From Pseudomonas entomophila (GTDB lineage Bacteria > Pseudomonadota > Gammaproteobacteria > Pseudomonadales > Pseudomonadaceae), in the NCBI RefSeq assembly GCF_029193575.1, contig NZ_JARGCS010000016.1, positions 1 through 64,000 on the forward strand: a DNA stretch of 64,000 nt, read 5' to 3'. Both the position numbers and the translations under genes were made by a program. The notes beneath the pieces were generated by a model. That model ran no database searches, was not told where the DNA came from, and was given only the letters and a program-made list of their open reading frames with translations. Each line of letters starts with the position of its first letter. Positions within the stretch are counted from its first letter, which is position 1. Of the stretch, positions 28,114 to 37,658 are shown piece after piece.

Positions 28114-28199
28114 CATCGCGGGGCGAGCCCGCTCCCATAAGTACCCCGCCGTTCTGGCGGACGGTGCCGTACCTGTGGGAGCGGGCTCGCCCCGCGATG
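28114..28199. repeat. Perfect 24-bp inverted REP pair inside the ydc operon
   Basis: Arms at 28114-28137 and 28176-28199 are exact reverse complements (CATCGCGGGGCGAGCCCGCT plus CCCA), separated by 38 bases. It lies between the binding-protein and ATPase genes of one transport operon. Confidence 0.9.
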
Positions 28200-28249
28200 A
28201 GGCCCGCATCACCCCGAAAAAACCACCCCGCACCCCGGAGCACCCCACC

Positions 28250-29275
28250 ATGCCCCCAGCCGTCCAGTTCACCCAGGTCTCCCGCCAGTTCGGCGAGGTG
28301 AAGGCCGTCGATCAGGTGTCGATCGACATCCAGGACGGCGAGTTCTTCTCCATGCTCGGCCCCTCGGGCTCGGGCAAGACCACCTGCCTGCGCCTGATCG
28401 CCGGCTTCGAACAACCCAGCGCCGGCTCGATCCGCATCCACGGCGTCGAAGCCGCCGGCCTGCCGCCCTACCAGCGCGACGTCAACACGGTGTTCCAGGA
28501 CTACGCCCTGTTCCCGCATATGAACGTGCTGGAAAACGTCGCCTACGGCCTGAAGGTCAAGGGCGTGGCCAAGGCCGAGCGCCTGGCCCGCGCCGAAGAG
28601 GCGCTGGCGATGGTCGCCCTCGACGGCTACGGCAAGCGCAAACCGGCGCAGCTCTCCGGCGGCCAGCGCCAGCGCGTGGCCCTGGCCCGCGCCCTGGTCA
28701 ACCGCCCGCGCGTGCTGCTGCTCGACGAGCCCCTCGGCGCGCTCGACCTCAAGCTGCGCGAGCAGATGCAGGGCGAGCTCAAGCGCCTGCAACGCCAGCT
28801 GGGCATCACCTTCATCTTCGTCACCCACGACCAGGGCGAGGCGCTGTCGATGTCCGACCGCGTGGCGGTGTTCAACAAGGGCCGCATCGAACAGGTCGAC
28901 ACCCCGCGCAACCTGTACATGAAGCCGGCCACCGCGTTCGTCGCCGAATTCGTCGGCACCTCCAACGTGTTGCGCGGCGACCTGGCCGCACAGCTCACCG
29001 GCGATGCCCGGGCCTTTTCCATCCGCCCCGAGCACATCCGTTTCGCCAGCGGCGCGCGTGACGCGGCCGAGGTGGAGGTCAGCGGCCTGCTGCACGACAT
29101 CCAGTACCAGGGCGCGGCGACCCGCTACGAGATCCGTCTGGACAACGGCCAGCACCTGAGCCTGAGCCAGGCCAACACTCAATGGGGCGACAGCCAGGCC
29201 GGCCACCAGCCCGGCCAGCGCGTGACCGCGCGCTGGGCGCGCGATGCCATGGTCGCCCTGGCCGAGGGCGCCTGA
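28250..29275 (+). CDS. ydcT: ABC transporter ATPase, YdcT/PotA-like
   Basis: 341-aa cytoplasmic ATPase that powers the polyamine-type importer. Walker A GPSGSGKT, Q-loop FQDYALFP, signature LSGGQRQRVALARAL, Walker B VLLLDEPLGALD and switch His in FVTHDQGEAL are all present, followed by a C-terminal TOBE-like regulatory domain (about 240-341, FSIRPEHIRF). The start at 28250 (MPPAVQFTQVS) is preceded by a GGAG site; the longer frame runs through the REP hairpin and is rejected. The stop is one base before the ydcU ATG. Confidence 0.9.
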   Translation: MPPAVQFTQVSRQFGEVKAVDQVSIDIQDGEFFSMLGPSGSGKTTCLRLIAGFEQPSAGSIRIHGVEAAGLPPYQRDVNTVFQDYALFPHMNVLENVAYGLKVKGVAKAERLARAEEALAMVALDGYGKRKPAQLSGGQRQRVALARALVNRPRVLLLDEPLGALDLKLREQMQGELKRLQRQLGITFIFVTHDQGEALSMSDRVAVFNKGRIEQVDTPRNLYMKPATAFVAEFVGTSNVLRGDLAAQLTGDARAFSIRPEHIRFASGARDAAEVEVSGLLHDIQYQGAATRYEIRLDNGQHLSLSQANTQWGDSQAGHQPGQRVTARWARDAMVALAEGA

Positions 29276-29276
29276 G

Positions 29277-30227
29277 ATGAGCCTGACCTTGCATGCCCAG
29301 GCGCCGGCCGCCAGCGGCGGCGCCCTGCGCGGGTTGTCCAACCTGCTGTACCGCAAGCCGACGCTGTACCTGTCGCTGCTGCTGGTGCCGCCGCTGCTGT
29401 GGTTCGGCGCGATCTACCTCGGCTCGCTGCTGAGCCTGTTGTGGCAGGGCTTCTACACCTTCGACGACTTCACCATGACGGTGACGCCGACGCTGACCCT
29501 GGCCAACTTCGCCGCGCTGTTCACCCCGGCCAACTTCGACATCATCCAGCGCACCGTGCTGATGGCCGTGGCGGTGTCGATCGCCAGCGCTGCGCTGGCG
29601 TTCCCCATCGCCTACTACATGGCGCGCTACACCCGCGGCAAGACCAAGGCGTTCTTCTACATCGCGGTGATGATGCCGATGTGGGCCAGCTACATCGTCA
29701 AGGCCTACGCCTGGACCCTGCTGCTGGCCAAGGGCGGGGTGGCCATGTGGTTCGTCCAGCACCTGGGCCTGGAGCCGCTGCTGAACCTGCTGCTGGGCTT
29801 GCCGGGCGTGGGCGGCAGCACCTTGTCGACTTCGAGCTTCGGGCGCTTCCTGGTGTTCGTGTACATCTGGCTGCCGTTCATGATCCTGCCGATCCAGGCC
29901 TCGCTGGAGCGCTTGCCGCCGTCGCTGTTGCAGGCCTCGGCCGACCTCGGCGCGCAGCCGCGGCAGACGTTCATGCAGGTGATCCTGCCGCTGTCGGTGC
30001 CAGGCATCGCGGCCGGTTCGATCTTCACCTTCAGCCTGACCCTGGGCGACTTCATCGTGCCCTCGCTGGTCGGCCCGCCCGGCTACTTCATCGGCGGCAT
30101 GGTCTACGCCCAGCAGGGCGCCATCGGCAACATGCCCATGGCCGCGGCCTTCACCCTGGTGCCGATCGTGCTGATCGCCGTCTACCTCTCCATCGTCAAA
30201 CGCCTGGGGGCCTTCGATGCACTCTGA
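29277..30227 (+). CDS. ydcU: ABC transporter permease, YdcU/PotB-like
   Basis: 316-aa inner-membrane permease with six predicted helices. The EAA-type cytoplasmic loop is present as [26 protein letters not shown] long N-terminal cytoplasmic and TM1 segment and a periplasmic loop between about 55 and 100 are typical of PotB-type subunits. Start ATG at 29277 is one base after the ydcT stop. Its end overlaps the ydcV start by 11 bases, so the pair is translationally coupled. Confidence 0.9.
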   Translation: MSLTLHAQAPAASGGALRGLSNLLYRKPTLYLSLLLVPPLLWFGAIYLGSLLSLLWQGFYTFDDFTMTVTPTLTLANFAALFTPANFDIIQRTVLMAVAVSIASAALAFPIAYYMARYTRGKTKAFFYIAVMMPMWASYIVKAYAWTLLLAKGGVAMWFVQHLGLEPLLNLLLGLPGVGGSTLSTSSFGRFLVFVYIWLPFMILPIQASLERLPPSLLQASADLGAQPRQTFMQVILPLSVPGIAAGSIFTFSLTLGDFIVPSLVGPPGYFIGGMVYAQQGAIGNMPMAAAFTLVPIVLIAVYLSIVKRLGAFDAL

Positions 30228-31023
30228 GAAAGCCACCTGGGGCCTGAAAGCGGCCGCCTGGGGCGGGTTGGTGTTCCTGCACTTCCCGATCCTGATCATC
30301 TTCCTGTACGCCTTCAACACCGAAGACGCGGCGTTCAGCTTCCCGCCGCAGGGCTTCACCCTGCATTGGTTCAGCGTGGCCCTGGCGCGCCAGGATGTGC
30401 TCGACGCCATCGCCCTGTCGGCGAAGATCGCCGCGCTGGCGACGTTGATCGCCATGCTGCTCGGCACGCTGGCGGCGGCGGCGCTGTACCGGCGCGACTT
30501 CTTCGGCAAGGAGAGCATTTCGCTGATGCTGATCCTGCCGATCGCCTTGCCCGGCATCATCACCGGCATCGCCCTGCTGTCGGCGTTCAAGGCCCTCGGC
30601 ATCGAACCGGGCTTCATGACCATCGTGGTCGGCCATGCGACCTTCTGCGTGGTGATCGTCTACAACAACGTCATCGCGCGTTTTCGGCGCACCTCGCACA
30701 GCCTGATCGAAGCCTCGATGGACCTCGGCGCCGACGGCTGGCAGACCTTCCGCTACGTGATCCTGCCCAACCTCGGCTCGGCGCTGCTGGCCGGCGGCAT
30801 GCTGGCGTTCGCCCTGTCGTTCGACGAGATCATCGTCACCACCTTCACCGCCGGCCACGAGCGCACCTTGCCGATCTGGCTGCTCAACCAGCTGGGCCGC
30901 CCGCGCGACGTGCCGGTGACCAATGTGGTGGCGATGCTGGTGATGCTGGTGACCATGCTGCCGATCCTCGGCGCCTACTACCTGACCAAGGGTGGCGAAG
31001 GCGTGGCCGGCAGCGGCAAGTGA
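30217..31023 (+). CDS. ydcV: ABC transporter permease, YdcV/PotC-like
   Basis: 268-aa permease partner of YdcU. Six helices; the EAA loop reads [23 protein letters not shown]. The N-terminal helix ([19 protein letters not shown]) matches PotC. It starts inside the end of ydcU. The next gene, patD, follows after 46 bases, linking uptake to oxidation of the derived aldehyde. Confidence 0.9.
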   Translation: MHSEKATWGLKAAAWGGLVFLHFPILIIFLYAFNTEDAAFSFPPQGFTLHWFSVALARQDVLDAIALSAKIAALATLIAMLLGTLAAAALYRRDFFGKESISLMLILPIALPGIITGIALLSAFKALGIEPGFMTIVVGHATFCVVIVYNNVIARFRRTSHSLIEASMDLGADGWQTFRYVILPNLGSALLAGGMLAFALSFDEIIVTTFTAGHERTLPIWLLNQLGRPRDVPVTNVVAMLVMLVTMLPILGAYYLTKGGEGVAGSGK

Positions 31024-31069
31024 GCGTTTCGAACAAGAACTGAAAAGCACCTGAGAAAAGGAGCCACCG

Positions 31070-32494
31070 ATGCAAACCAAACTGCTGATCAACGGCCAAC
31101 TGGTCGCCGGCGAAGGCGAGCCGCTCGCCGTGCTCAACCCGGCGCTGGGCACCGCGCTGGTGACCATCGCCGAGGCCACCCCAGCACAGGTCGATGCCGC
31201 CGTGCAGGCCGCCGACGCGGCCTTCGAGGGCTGGTCGCAGACCGCGCCGAAGGACCGTTCGCAGCTGCTGCTCAAGCTGGCCGATGCCATCGACGCGCAT
31301 GCCGAGGAGCTGGCGCGCCTGGAATCGAACAACTGCGGCAAACCCTACGCCGCCGCGCTGAACGACGAGCTGCCGGCGGTGGCCGACGTGTTCCGTTTCT
31401 TCGCCGGCGCCAGCCGCGTGCTGCAGGGTTCGGCGGCGGGTGAGTACCTGCCGGGGCACACCTCGATGATCCGCCGCGACCCGGTGGGGGTGGTGGCCTC
31501 CATCGCGCCGTGGAACTACCCGCTGATGATGGCCGCGTGGAAGCTCGGCCCGGCCCTGGCCGCAGGCAACACCGTGGTGCTCAAGCCGTCCGAGCAAACC
31601 CCGCTGACCGCCCTGCGCCTGGGCGAGCTGATCGCCGGTATTTTCCCGGCGGGCGTGGTCAACCTGGTGTTCGGCCGTGGCCAGAGCGCCGGCGAGCCGC
31701 TGACCACCCACCCCAAGGTGCGCATGGTCTCGCTGACCGGCTCGGTGGCCACCGGCAGCCGCATCATCGCCGGCACCGCCGACACGGTGAAGCGCATGCA
31801 CATGGAACTGGGCGGCAAGGCCCCGGTGATCATCTTCGATGACGCCGACATCGACGCGGCGGTGGAGGGCATTCGCGCGTTCGGCTTCTACAACGCCGGG
31901 CAGGACTGCACCGCCGCGTGCCGGTTGTACGTGCAGAAGGGGGTGTACAAGGCATTCGTCGAGAAGCTGACGGCGGCGGTGGCGAGCATTCGTCTTGGCG
32001 AACAGGACGACCCGGATACCGAGCTTGGGCCGCTGATCACCCAGCAGCACTTGGAGCGCGTGAGCGGTTTCGTCGAACGTGCCCGGCAGGTGCCGCACAT
32101 CGAGGTGACCACTGGCGGCAAACGTGCTGACCGCGCGGGCTTCTTCTTCGAGCCGACGGTGTTGGCGGGGGCGCGGCAGGAGGATGAGGTGGTGCGCCGG
32201 GAGATCTTCGGGCCGGTGGTGTCGGTGACCGAGTTCGACGACGAGGCCCAGGCGCTGGCGTGGGCCAACGATTCGGATTATGGGCTGGCGTCGTCGGTGT
32301 GGACCCGTGACGTCGGGCGTGCGCATCGGTTGGCGGCGCGGTTGCAGTATGGCTGCACCTGGGTGAACACGCACTTCATGCTGGTCAGCGAGATGCCACA
32401 CGGCGGGGTGAAGCTGTCGGGGTATGGCAAGGACATGTCGATGTATGGGCTGGAGGATTACACGGCCATTCGGCATGTGATGATCAAGCACTGA
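31070..32494 (+). CDS. patD: Gamma-aminobutyraldehyde dehydrogenase
   Basis: 474-aa NAD-dependent dehydrogenase oxidising 4-aminobutyraldehyde to GABA in putrescine catabolism. It is very similar over its length to E. coli PatD (YdcW), including its N-terminal [28 protein letters not shown], the catalytic Cys in [11 protein letters not shown], and the C-terminus [14 protein letters not shown]. It ends the ydcSTUV-patD operon, AAAAGGAG preceding the ATG at 31070. It shares its architecture with the upstream dehydrogenase at 25355 but is closer to canonical PatD. No aminotransferase gene (patA/spuC) is present in the window to produce its substrate. Confidence 0.92.
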   Translation: MQTKLLINGQLVAGEGEPLAVLNPALGTALVTIAEATPAQVDAAVQAADAAFEGWSQTAPKDRSQLLLKLADAIDAHAEELARLESNNCGKPYAAALNDELPAVADVFRFFAGASRVLQGSAAGEYLPGHTSMIRRDPVGVVASIAPWNYPLMMAAWKLGPALAAGNTVVLKPSEQTPLTALRLGELIAGIFPAGVVNLVFGRGQSAGEPLTTHPKVRMVSLTGSVATGSRIIAGTADTVKRMHMELGGKAPVIIFDDADIDAAVEGIRAFGFYNAGQDCTAACRLYVQKGVYKAFVEKLTAAVASIRLGEQDDPDTELGPLITQQHLERVSGFVERARQVPHIEVTTGGKRADRAGFFFEPTVLAGARQEDEVVRREIFGPVVSVTEFDDEAQALAWANDSDYGLASSVWTRDVGRAHRLAARLQYGCTWVNTHFMLVSEMPHGGVKLSGYGKDMSMYGLEDYTAIRHVMIKH

Positions 32495-32507
32495 TCGGCG
32501 TTGCGCT

Positions 32508-32574
32508 CATCGCGGGGCAAGCCCGCTCCCACAGGGACCGCGCGGTCATTGTAGGAGCGGGCTTGCCCCGCGAT
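32508..32574. repeat. Inverted REP pair
   Basis: Arms CATCGCGGGGCAAGCCCGCT... (32508-32533) and its near-perfect inverse (32550-32574) between the convergent stops of patD and the fumarase gene. Likely shared 3' stem. Confidence 0.85.
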
Positions 32575-32585
32575 TGGGCCGCACC

Positions 32586-33974
32586 TCAGCCTCCGACCAT
32601 CTCCTGCGGCCTGACATGCGCGTCGTACTCCTGCGCCGTCAACAGCCCCAGCGCCACCGCCGCTTCCTTGGGCGTCAACCCTTCGTCCGCCGCCTTGCGC
32701 GTGATCCGCGCCACCTGGTCGTAACCCAGCACCGGGTTCAAGGCCGTGGCCAGCAGCAGCGACCCTTCGACATTGCGCGCCAGCGCCGCGCGATTCACCT
32801 CCAGCCCCGCCAGCAACTTGTCGGTGAAGATCATCACGCTCCTGGCCAGCACGTCGATCGACTGCAACACGTTGTGGATGATCACCGGCTTGGCCACGTT
32901 CAACTCGAACAAACTCGACGCCCCGGCCAGCGACACCGTGGTGTGGTTGCCCATCACCTGCATGCAGGCCTGGGCCAGCACTTCGGCGATGGTCGGGTTG
33001 CGCTTGCCCGGCATGATCGAGGAGGTCAGCCCGTCGTCCGGCACCACCAGCTCGGCCAACCCGCAGCGCGGCCCGGAGCTGAGCAGGCGGAGGTCGTTGG
33101 CCAGCTTGGTCAGGGACACCGCCAGCACGTTCAACACCCCCGACACCTCGACGAACACGTCGTGGGTGCCCATGCCCTCGAACTTGCAGGGGTTGGGCGT
33201 GAAGCGCGTCTGGGTGATGTCCGACAGCGCCTCGCAGAACGCCTCGTCGAAGCCGGCCGGGGTATTCAGCCCGGTGCCGACCGCCGTGCCGCCCTGGGGC
33301 AGGCTGCTCAGACGCGGCAGGCAACCCTGCACACGGTCGATGCCGTGGCCGACCTGGGCGGCGAAGGCGGCGAACGCCTGGCCCTGGGTCATGGGCACGG
33401 CGTCCATCAGGTGCGTGCGGCCGATCTTCAGCACGTCGTCCCACTGCCGGGCCTTGTCGTCGAGCCGGGCCTGCAAGTGCGCCAGCGCCGGCAGCAACTC
33501 GCGGCCGAGGGCGAGGCGGGTGGCCAGGTGCATCACCGTCGGGAAGGTGTCGTTGGACGACTGCGAACGGTTGACGTGGTCGTTCGGGTGCACCGGCGAC
33601 TTGCCGCCCAGCGCATGGCCGAGCAACTGGTTGGCGCGGTTGGCGATGACCTCGTTGGCGTTCATGTTGGTCTGCGTGCCGGAGCCGGTCTGCCACAGGG
33701 TCAGCGGGAAATGGCTGTCCAGTTGGCCTGCGGCAAGCTCCTGCGCGGCCTGCTCGATGGCCTCGGACAGCGTGCCGTCCAGCGCGCCCAGGCGCCGGTT
33801 GGCGCGGGCACTGGCCAGCTTCTGCTGGCCGAAGGCATGCAGCAGCGAGGCCGGGAACTGCTCGCGGCCAGCGCCGAAGACCGCCAGGGCCCGTTGGGTC
33901 TGGGCGCCCCAGTACTTGTCGGCGGGGATCTCCACCGCGCCGAAGGCGTCGTGTTCGATGCGCACCTTGTGCAT
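32586..33974 (-). CDS. fumC: Class II fumarase
   Basis: 462-aa iron-independent fumarate hydratase, cytosolic. Marks are TGSGTQTNMNANEVIANRA near 97-115, HPNDHVNRSQSSNDTFPT, and the superfamily loop SSIMPGKRNPT (most FumC proteins have GKVNPT, so the Arg is a small departure). It follows the dctA-like gene by 18 bases on the same strand, with the adenylosuccinate-lyase-like gene upstream of that, forming a three-gene unit that could take up a C4 acid, release fumarate and hydrate it to malate. It is probably a second, pathway-specific FumC rather than the main one. Confidence 0.87.
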   Translation of the reverse strand: MHKVRIEHDAFGAVEIPADKYWGAQTQRALAVFGAGREQFPASLLHAFGQQKLASARANRRLGALDGTLSEAIEQAAQELAAGQLDSHFPLTLWQTGSGTQTNMNANEVIANRANQLLGHALGGKSPVHPNDHVNRSQSSNDTFPTVMHLATRLALGRELLPALAHLQARLDDKARQWDDVLKIGRTHLMDAVPMTQGQAFAAFAAQVGHGIDRVQGCLPRLSSLPQGGTAVGTGLNTPAGFDEAFCEALSDITQTRFTPNPCKFEGMGTHDVFVEVSGVLNVLAVSLTKLANDLRLLSSGPRCGLAELVVPDDGLTSSIMPGKRNPTIAEVLAQACMQVMGNHTTVSLAGASSLFELNVAKPVIIHNVLQSIDVLARSVMIFTDKLLAGLEVNRAALARNVEGSLLLATALNPVLGYDQVARITRKAADEGLTPKEAAVALGLLTAQEYDAHVRPQEMVGG

Positions 33975-33992
33975 GTGAATGTGGCTCCTGAC

Positions 33993-35294
33993 CTAGAGCG
34001 GCGCTGCGGCGGCGCGGCCCAGCACGCGCTGGTACTCGCCTTGCGCCTGCTGCTCGGAGAACTCGCCCGACCACTTGGCGACCACCACGGTGGCGACGCT
34101 GTTGCCGATGGTGTTGCAGGTGGCGATGGCCATGGACATGAAGCGGTACACGCCGAACAGCAAGGCCAGGCCCTCGACCGGCAGGTGGCCGATGGCGGTC
34201 ACGGTCGCGGCGAACACCACGAAGCTGCCACCGGACACGGCCGCCGCGCCCTTGGAGGTCACCAGCATGATGGCGATGATGCCCAGCTGCTGTTCCCAGC
34301 TCAGCGGCACGCCATAGGCGTTGGCGATGAACAGCACGCACAGCGACATGTAGATCGAGGTGCCGTCGAGGTTGAAGGCGTACCCGGTGGGCAGTACCAG
34401 GCCGACGCTCTGCTTGGAGCAGCCGAACTTCTCCAGCTTCTGCAACAGGCGCGGCAGGGCGCTTTCCGACGAGGCGGTGCCCAGCACGATGAACACTTCA
34501 TCCTTGATGTACTTGAGGAAGCGCCACAGGCTGAACCCGCAGAACCGGCACACCGCGCCCAGCACGATGAAGATGAAGAACAGCACCGCGACGTAGAACA
34601 TCAGCACCAGGTTGGCCAGCGACATCAGCACCGCCGTGCCATTGCTGCCCACGGCGTAGGCGACCGAGCCGAACGCGCCCAGCGGGGCGAGCTTCATGAT
34701 CAGGTTGATGAACTCGAAGAAGCACTCCGACACACGGTTCAGGCCGTCCTCGATCACCGCGCGGCGCTCGGCCTTCAAGGCCAGCAGGGCGAAGCCGAAC
34801 AGCACCGAGATCACCAACACCTGCAACAGCTGGCCACCGGCGAAGGCGCCGACGAAGTTGTCGGGGAAGATGCCGTAGATGAAGTCCAGGGTCGATTGCG
34901 GTGCGTTGCCTTTGGCGACCGCGGCGGCGGCGGCGGCGGAGGTGGCGCTGTTGGGGTGGGCGTCGTGCATGCCGGAGCCGATGCCGATCAGGTTGCCCCA
35001 GCCCAGGCCAATCGCCAGGGCAAGGGTCGAGACCACCTCGAAGTAGATCAGCGCGCGCACGCCGACCTTGCCCACCCGGCGCACATCACCGGCCGAGGCG
35101 ATGCCGTGGACCACGGTGAAGAACACCAGCGGGGCGACCGCGGTCTTGATCAGCTTGAGGAAAATATCCCCGAGGATCTTGAACTTGGCCGCCAGTTCAG
35201 GGGCGATGAAGCCGAAGGCGATGCCGATCAGCATGGCCGCGACGACCTGGAAGGTCAGGTCGCGGTAGAAGGGTTTGGCGGTTGCGGATGACAT
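33993..35294 (-). CDS. dctA: C4-dicarboxylate:cation symporter, DctA-like
   Basis: 433-aa inner-membrane transporter of the DAACS family. Marks are LIKTAVAPLVFFTVVHGIA, the serine-rich hairpin GTASSESALPRLLQKLE, the substrate site PTGYAFNLDGTSIYMSL, TSKGAAAVSGGSF and CNTIGNSVATVVVAKW. It has an alanine-rich, low-complexity periplasmic loop at about 117-128 (TSAAAAAAVAK). Its position between a superfamily lyase and fumC suggests it imports the substrate or salvages the dicarboxylate product of this operon. Confidence 0.88.
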   Translation of the reverse strand: MSSATAKPFYRDLTFQVVAAMLIGIAFGFIAPELAAKFKILGDIFLKLIKTAVAPLVFFTVVHGIASAGDVRRVGKVGVRALIYFEVVSTLALAIGLGWGNLIGIGSGMHDAHPNSATSAAAAAAVAKGNAPQSTLDFIYGIFPDNFVGAFAGGQLLQVLVISVLFGFALLALKAERRAVIEDGLNRVSECFFEFINLIMKLAPLGAFGSVAYAVGSNGTAVLMSLANLVLMFYVAVLFFIFIVLGAVCRFCGFSLWRFLKYIKDEVFIVLGTASSESALPRLLQKLEKFGCSKQSVGLVLPTGYAFNLDGTSIYMSLCVLFIANAYGVPLSWEQQLGIIAIMLVTSKGAAAVSGGSFVVFAATVTAIGHLPVEGLALLFGVYRFMSMAIATCNTIGNSVATVVVAKWSGEFSEQQAQGEYQRVLGRAAAAPL

Positions 35295-35360
35295 GGGCGA
35301 ATTCTCATTGTTGTCGTTGTAGAGAGAATGGCGCGGGCCGCGGTGGGCCCGCGGCTTGTA

Positions 35361-36716
35361 TCAACGTTGCACGCGGCCTGGGCGCTCCAGGGCGCGGTCG
35401 ACCATCTGCGGCGCCAGGCCCAGGTAGTTGGCCGGGTCGGTCAGGCGCTCGAGTTCCGCGCGCGGCAGGCGTGCGTTGACCTCGGCATCGCGCAGCAGCG
35501 CATCGAGCAGGCTGACGCCTTCGTCGTTGGCCACGCGGCAGGCGGCATACACCACGTCGTGGGCGACCTGGCGGCCCAGCTCCGGGGCCAGGCCCATCAT
35601 CACCGCTTCGGCGACGATCAGGCCACGGGTCATGTCGAGGTTCTGGCGCATGCGTTCGGTGCGCACGTCGAGGCCGGCGAGCATGAACTTGGCCTGGCCG
35701 AGGGAGGCGGCAGTGAGGGCGAAGGCTTCGGGGATGGCGATCCACTCGGCCTGCCAGGGGCCGGTGGAGCGCTCGAAGTCCTGGATCATCGCATCGAGCA
35801 TCAGCCCGGCCTGCTGGCGCACGCCCTTGGCGGCAGCGTACATCAGCTCGCAGGAGATCGGGTTACGCTTCTGCGGCATGGTGCTGCTGGCGCCACGGCC
35901 CTTGACGAAGGGCTCGTAGGCCTCGCCCAGCTCGCTGGTCATCATCATCATCACGTCCAGCGCCACCTTGCCCAGCGAGGCGCTGACCAGGCCGAGGAAG
36001 TTCAGGGTTTCGGCGAGGTTGTCGCGGGCCACGTGCCAGGTGGCCTGCGGCACGCCCAGGCCCAGCTCGGCCATCAGCGCCTCCTGCACTTCCAGGCCCT
36101 TGTCGCCCAGCGAGGCGAGGGTGCCGGCGGCCCCGGCGAACTGGCCGACTTCCACCCGTGGGCGCAGCTCGAGCAGGCGCTCGGCGTGGCGGTCGAACAT
36201 GCTCAGCCACACCGCGCACTTGTAGCCGAAGGTGATCGGCAGGGCGTGCTGCAGGTGGGTGCGGCCGGCCATGGGGGTGTCGCGGTAGCGCTGCGCCAGC
36301 CCGGCGAGCAGGCCGCGCACGGCCTGCAGGTCGCGCTCGACGATGGCCAAGGCGGCGCGCACCTGCAGCACCACGGCGGTGTCCATGATGTCCTGGGTGG
36401 TGGCGCCCCAGTGCAGGTAGCGGCCGGCCTCGCCACAGGTCTTCGACAGTTGCTCGACCAGGGGCAGGATCGGGTAGCCGACGATCTCGGTCTCGTGCTG
36501 CATCAGCGCCAGGTCGAGCGAGGCGTAGGTGGCCTTGGCGGCGATCTGCTCGGCGGCGGCGGCGGGGATCACGCCACAGCGCGCCTCGGCCCGGGCGAGG
36601 GCGACCTCGACTTCGATGTAGCGCTCGATCAGCGCTTGGTCGGAGAACACCCCACGCATTTCGGCGGTGCCGAACATGTCGCGGAACAGGGCGGAGTCGA
36701 AGACGGTGGTGGACAT
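35361..36716 (-). CDS. Adenylosuccinate lyase/3-carboxymuconate cycloisomerase family protein
   Basis: 451-aa cytosolic member of the fumarase/aspartase superfamily. Marks are HWGATTQDIMDTA near 103-115, the catalytic-His region AGRTHLQHALPITFGYK, and the signature loop GASSTMPQKRNPISCE with SGDVE-like aliphatic helices. It resembles PcaB-type cycloisomerases, but the pca genes are absent. With DctA and FumC downstream it more likely cleaves a succinyl adduct to fumarate (for example an N-substituted aspartate or nitrosuccinate-type compound). It is divergent from a GntR regulator (125-base gap) with GTTCG/CGAAC motifs between. Confidence 0.78.
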   Translation of the reverse strand: MSTTVFDSALFRDMFGTAEMRGVFSDQALIERYIEVEVALARAEARCGVIPAAAAEQIAAKATYASLDLALMQHETEIVGYPILPLVEQLSKTCGEAGRYLHWGATTQDIMDTAVVLQVRAALAIVERDLQAVRGLLAGLAQRYRDTPMAGRTHLQHALPITFGYKCAVWLSMFDRHAERLLELRPRVEVGQFAGAAGTLASLGDKGLEVQEALMAELGLGVPQATWHVARDNLAETLNFLGLVSASLGKVALDVMMMMTSELGEAYEPFVKGRGASSTMPQKRNPISCELMYAAAKGVRQQAGLMLDAMIQDFERSTGPWQAEWIAIPEAFALTAASLGQAKFMLAGLDVRTERMRQNLDMTRGLIVAEAVMMGLAPELGRQVAHDVVYAACRVANDEGVSLLDALLRDAEVNARLPRAELERLTDPANYLGLAPQMVDRALERPGRVQR

Positions 36717-36739
36717 GGCGGATCCTTTCTTGTTGGCTA

Positions 36740-36782
36740 TTTGTTCGGTTTTAATCGAACTAAATTAATACATCCGAACAAA
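36740..36782. promoter_or_regulatory. Candidate GntR operator region
   Basis: Between the divergent lyase and GntR genes. TTTGTTCGG at 36740-36748 and its exact inverse CCGAACAAA at 36774-36782 enclose a further CGAAC at 36756-36760, so GTTCG/CGAAC occurs three times in 43 AT-rich bases. Position and symmetry suggest repressor binding over both promoters. Confidence 0.5.
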
Positions 36783-36841
36783 ATGGTCTGCCACATTTGG
36801 TACACTGTCAACCCTTCGTCTTCCGGGAACCTGAGCCCGCA

Positions 36842-37576
36842 ATGAGCACCCGTGGCCGCTTTACCGACATCGCCAGAGACCTCACCGAGAAAATCGCCAA
36901 CGGCCAGCACCCGGTCGGCTCGCTGCTGCCCACCGAGCTAGAGCTGTGCGAGCTATACGGGGTGGGGCGGCACACCGTGCGCGCGGCGATCGACCAGTTG
37001 CAGGGGCAGGGCATGGTGTCGAGGCGACGGAAGGTCGGCACCCGGGTCGAGGCGGCGGCGCCGCGCAACGGTTATTCACAGGCGATCGACTCGATCACCG
37101 ACCTGGTCCAGGTGGCCGAGTCGCATGTGCGGGAGATCCAGGGCGTGCGCCATTTCGTGGCGGACATCGCCCTGGCCAAGCGACTGGGGCTGACGCCGGG
37201 CGAGCATTATTTCTGCGTGTCGAGCATCAAGGTGGAGAACAGCGAGAGCCGTTACCCGTTGTGCTGGACCGACGTGTACGCCGAGCAGCGTTTCGCCGAG
37301 GTGGTCGCCGAGGCCGAAGCGCACCCGGGCGAACTGATCGCCGCGTTGATCGGCAAGGCATTCGCCAAGAGCATCGAGTCGGTCGACCAGGAGGTCAGCC
37401 CGGTGCAGCTCACTACGGAACTGAGCGCGAGCCTGAAGGCGCCGAGTGGCGACCTGGGGTTGAACATCATCCGCCAGTACCGTGACCAGGATGGCGAGAT
37501 CATTTCGGTGTCCGAGACGGTCTACCCGCGCGACCGCTTCAAGCTGGTGATGCACATGACCCGCTCGGCGCACTGA
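36842..37576 (+). CDS. GntR-family regulator (HutC/UTRA type)
   Basis: 244-aa repressor. The winged HTH covers about residues 5-68 (FTDIARDLTEKIANGQHPVGSLLPTE...HTVRAAIDQL) and a UTRA effector domain about 85-240. ATG at 36842 gives the canonical start; an upstream TTG-initiated extension is not needed. It is divergent from the lyase-dctA-fumC genes and is the natural candidate to control them in response to their substrate. Confidence 0.85.
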   Translation: MSTRGRFTDIARDLTEKIANGQHPVGSLLPTELELCELYGVGRHTVRAAIDQLQGQGMVSRRRKVGTRVEAAAPRNGYSQAIDSITDLVQVAESHVREIQGVRHFVADIALAKRLGLTPGEHYFCVSSIKVENSESRYPLCWTDVYAEQRFAEVVAEAEAHPGELIAALIGKAFAKSIESVDQEVSPVQLTTELSASLKAPSGDLGLNIIRQYRDQDGEIISVSETVYPRDRFKLVMHMTRSAH

Positions 37577-37590
37577 GCGGCGGTGGGTGC

Positions 37591-37612
37591 ATCGCGGGGC
37601 GAGCCCCGCGAT
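37591..37612. repeat. REP palindrome
   Basis: ATCGCGGGGC-GA-GCCCCGCGAT, perfect 10-bp arms, between the convergent 3' ends of the GntR and HrpF/NolX-like genes. Probable shared termination stem. Confidence 0.75.
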
Positions 37613-37658
37613 CACCGGCAACGCCGGCGGCATCCCCCACGGAAAAGGCCCGCCCGCC

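Noticed and set aside
35361..36716. Calling the lyase pcaB (3-carboxy-cis,cis-muconate cycloisomerase)
   Set aside because: No other protocatechuate genes are present and the neighbours (DctA, FumC) point to fumarate release; kept as a family-level call.
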